A stretch of DNA of 5,248 bases. Origin: Deltaproteobacteria bacterium (lineage in GTDB: Bacteria > Desulfobacterota > Syntrophia > Syntrophales > UBA2185). This document shows positions 5,113 to 5,248 of this stretch, in pieces; within the stretch, counting starts at the first letter, position 1, and the number at the start of each line of letters is the position of its first letter. The stretch covers positions 1-5,248 of the forward strand of contig JAPLJQ010000185.1 of NCBI GenBank assembly GCA_026388495.1, in the 5' to 3' direction. The notes beneath the pieces are model-generated. The model was not told where the DNA came from, searched no databases, and was given only the letters and a program-made list of their open reading frames with translations. Position numbers and translations under genes: made by a program.

Positions 5113-5248
5113 ATGGCCGAAGAGATCAAAAAAAAGGAACACAAGGAAGACAAGCCATTGGAAAAGATGACTGTCAAGGAATTGAAGGCGATTGCCCTTG
5201 AATTTCCAAGAACCACCTCAGTTCATGATATGAAAAAGGAAGAACTGG
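5113..5248 (+). CDS. Small Rho_N-domain (Rho termination factor N-terminal-like) protein, 5' part
   Basis: Forty-five codons plus one base are present before the window ends. A Lys/Glu-rich leader (residues 1-14) is followed by a SAP/LEM-like helical motif: PLEKMTVKELKAIALEFP (15-32), then TTSVHDMKKEEL (34-45). The pattern of K-M-T-x-K-E-L, a helix, a loop with hydrophobic V/H, and M-K-K-E-E-L is that of the Rho_N domain found at the front of transcription terminator Rho and in small stand-alone proteins of Desulfobacterota and relatives. Full-length Rho begins differently, so the stand-alone type is more likely, but the missing C-terminus prevents proof. Nucleic-acid binding is the usual expectation for the domain; its cellular role is not established here. 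The strong TAAGGAGGT site settles the start. Confidence 0.8.
   Translation, partial: MAEEIKKKEHKEDKPLEKMTVKELKAIALEFPRTTSVHDMKKEEL

Overview
The window looks like a piece of an anaerobic bacterial chromosome of moderate GC content, most likely from the Desulfobacterota and close to the syntrophic or sulfate-reducing lineages (Syntrophus-like). This placement is an inference. It rests on a large acyl-CoA dehydratase-type activase, an MCE lipid-transport operon with a lipoprotein, a small Rho_N-domain protein, and a copy of the intergenic palindrome TGTCATTCCGG...CCGGAAT. No RNA gene, insertion sequence, phage gene or CRISPR array was seen.

Left part (1-2089, minus strand): two genes in the same direction. 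The upstream one (2089-1262) encodes a complete 275-residue FAH-superfamily enzyme with its metal ligands intact. The downstream one (1157-1, running off the window) encodes the first 385 residues of a large activase of the BcrAD/BadFG (HgdC-like) type, with one complete domain and the start of a second. A good sigma70-like promoter (TTGACA, 16 bp, TATATT) and a perfect 10-bp tandem repeat lie in the 104-bp gap before the activase, so it probably has its own transcription.

Middle and right (2214-4978, plus strand): a tightly packed four-gene operon read divergently from the FAH gene. It encodes an MlaE-type permease, an ABC-ATPase-like protein, an MlaD-type MCE protein with a long coiled-coil tail, and a probable outer-membrane lipoprotein. 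The last three genes each overlap the gene before them. The order permease-ATPase-MCE-lipoprotein is typical of Gram-negative lipid transporters of the MCE class. The notable point is the ATPase slot. Its product has no Walker A motif and has substitutions at the Q-loop, the LSGGQ signature, the catalytic glutamate and the switch histidine, yet its frame is open and embedded in the operon. It looks like a pseudo-ATPase, or a gene that has lost an internal segment.

Right edge: a 134-bp gap holds a dispersed-type palindrome and a small inverted repeat. It is followed by a strong Shine-Dalgarno site and the first 45 codons of a small Rho_N-domain protein that runs off the window.
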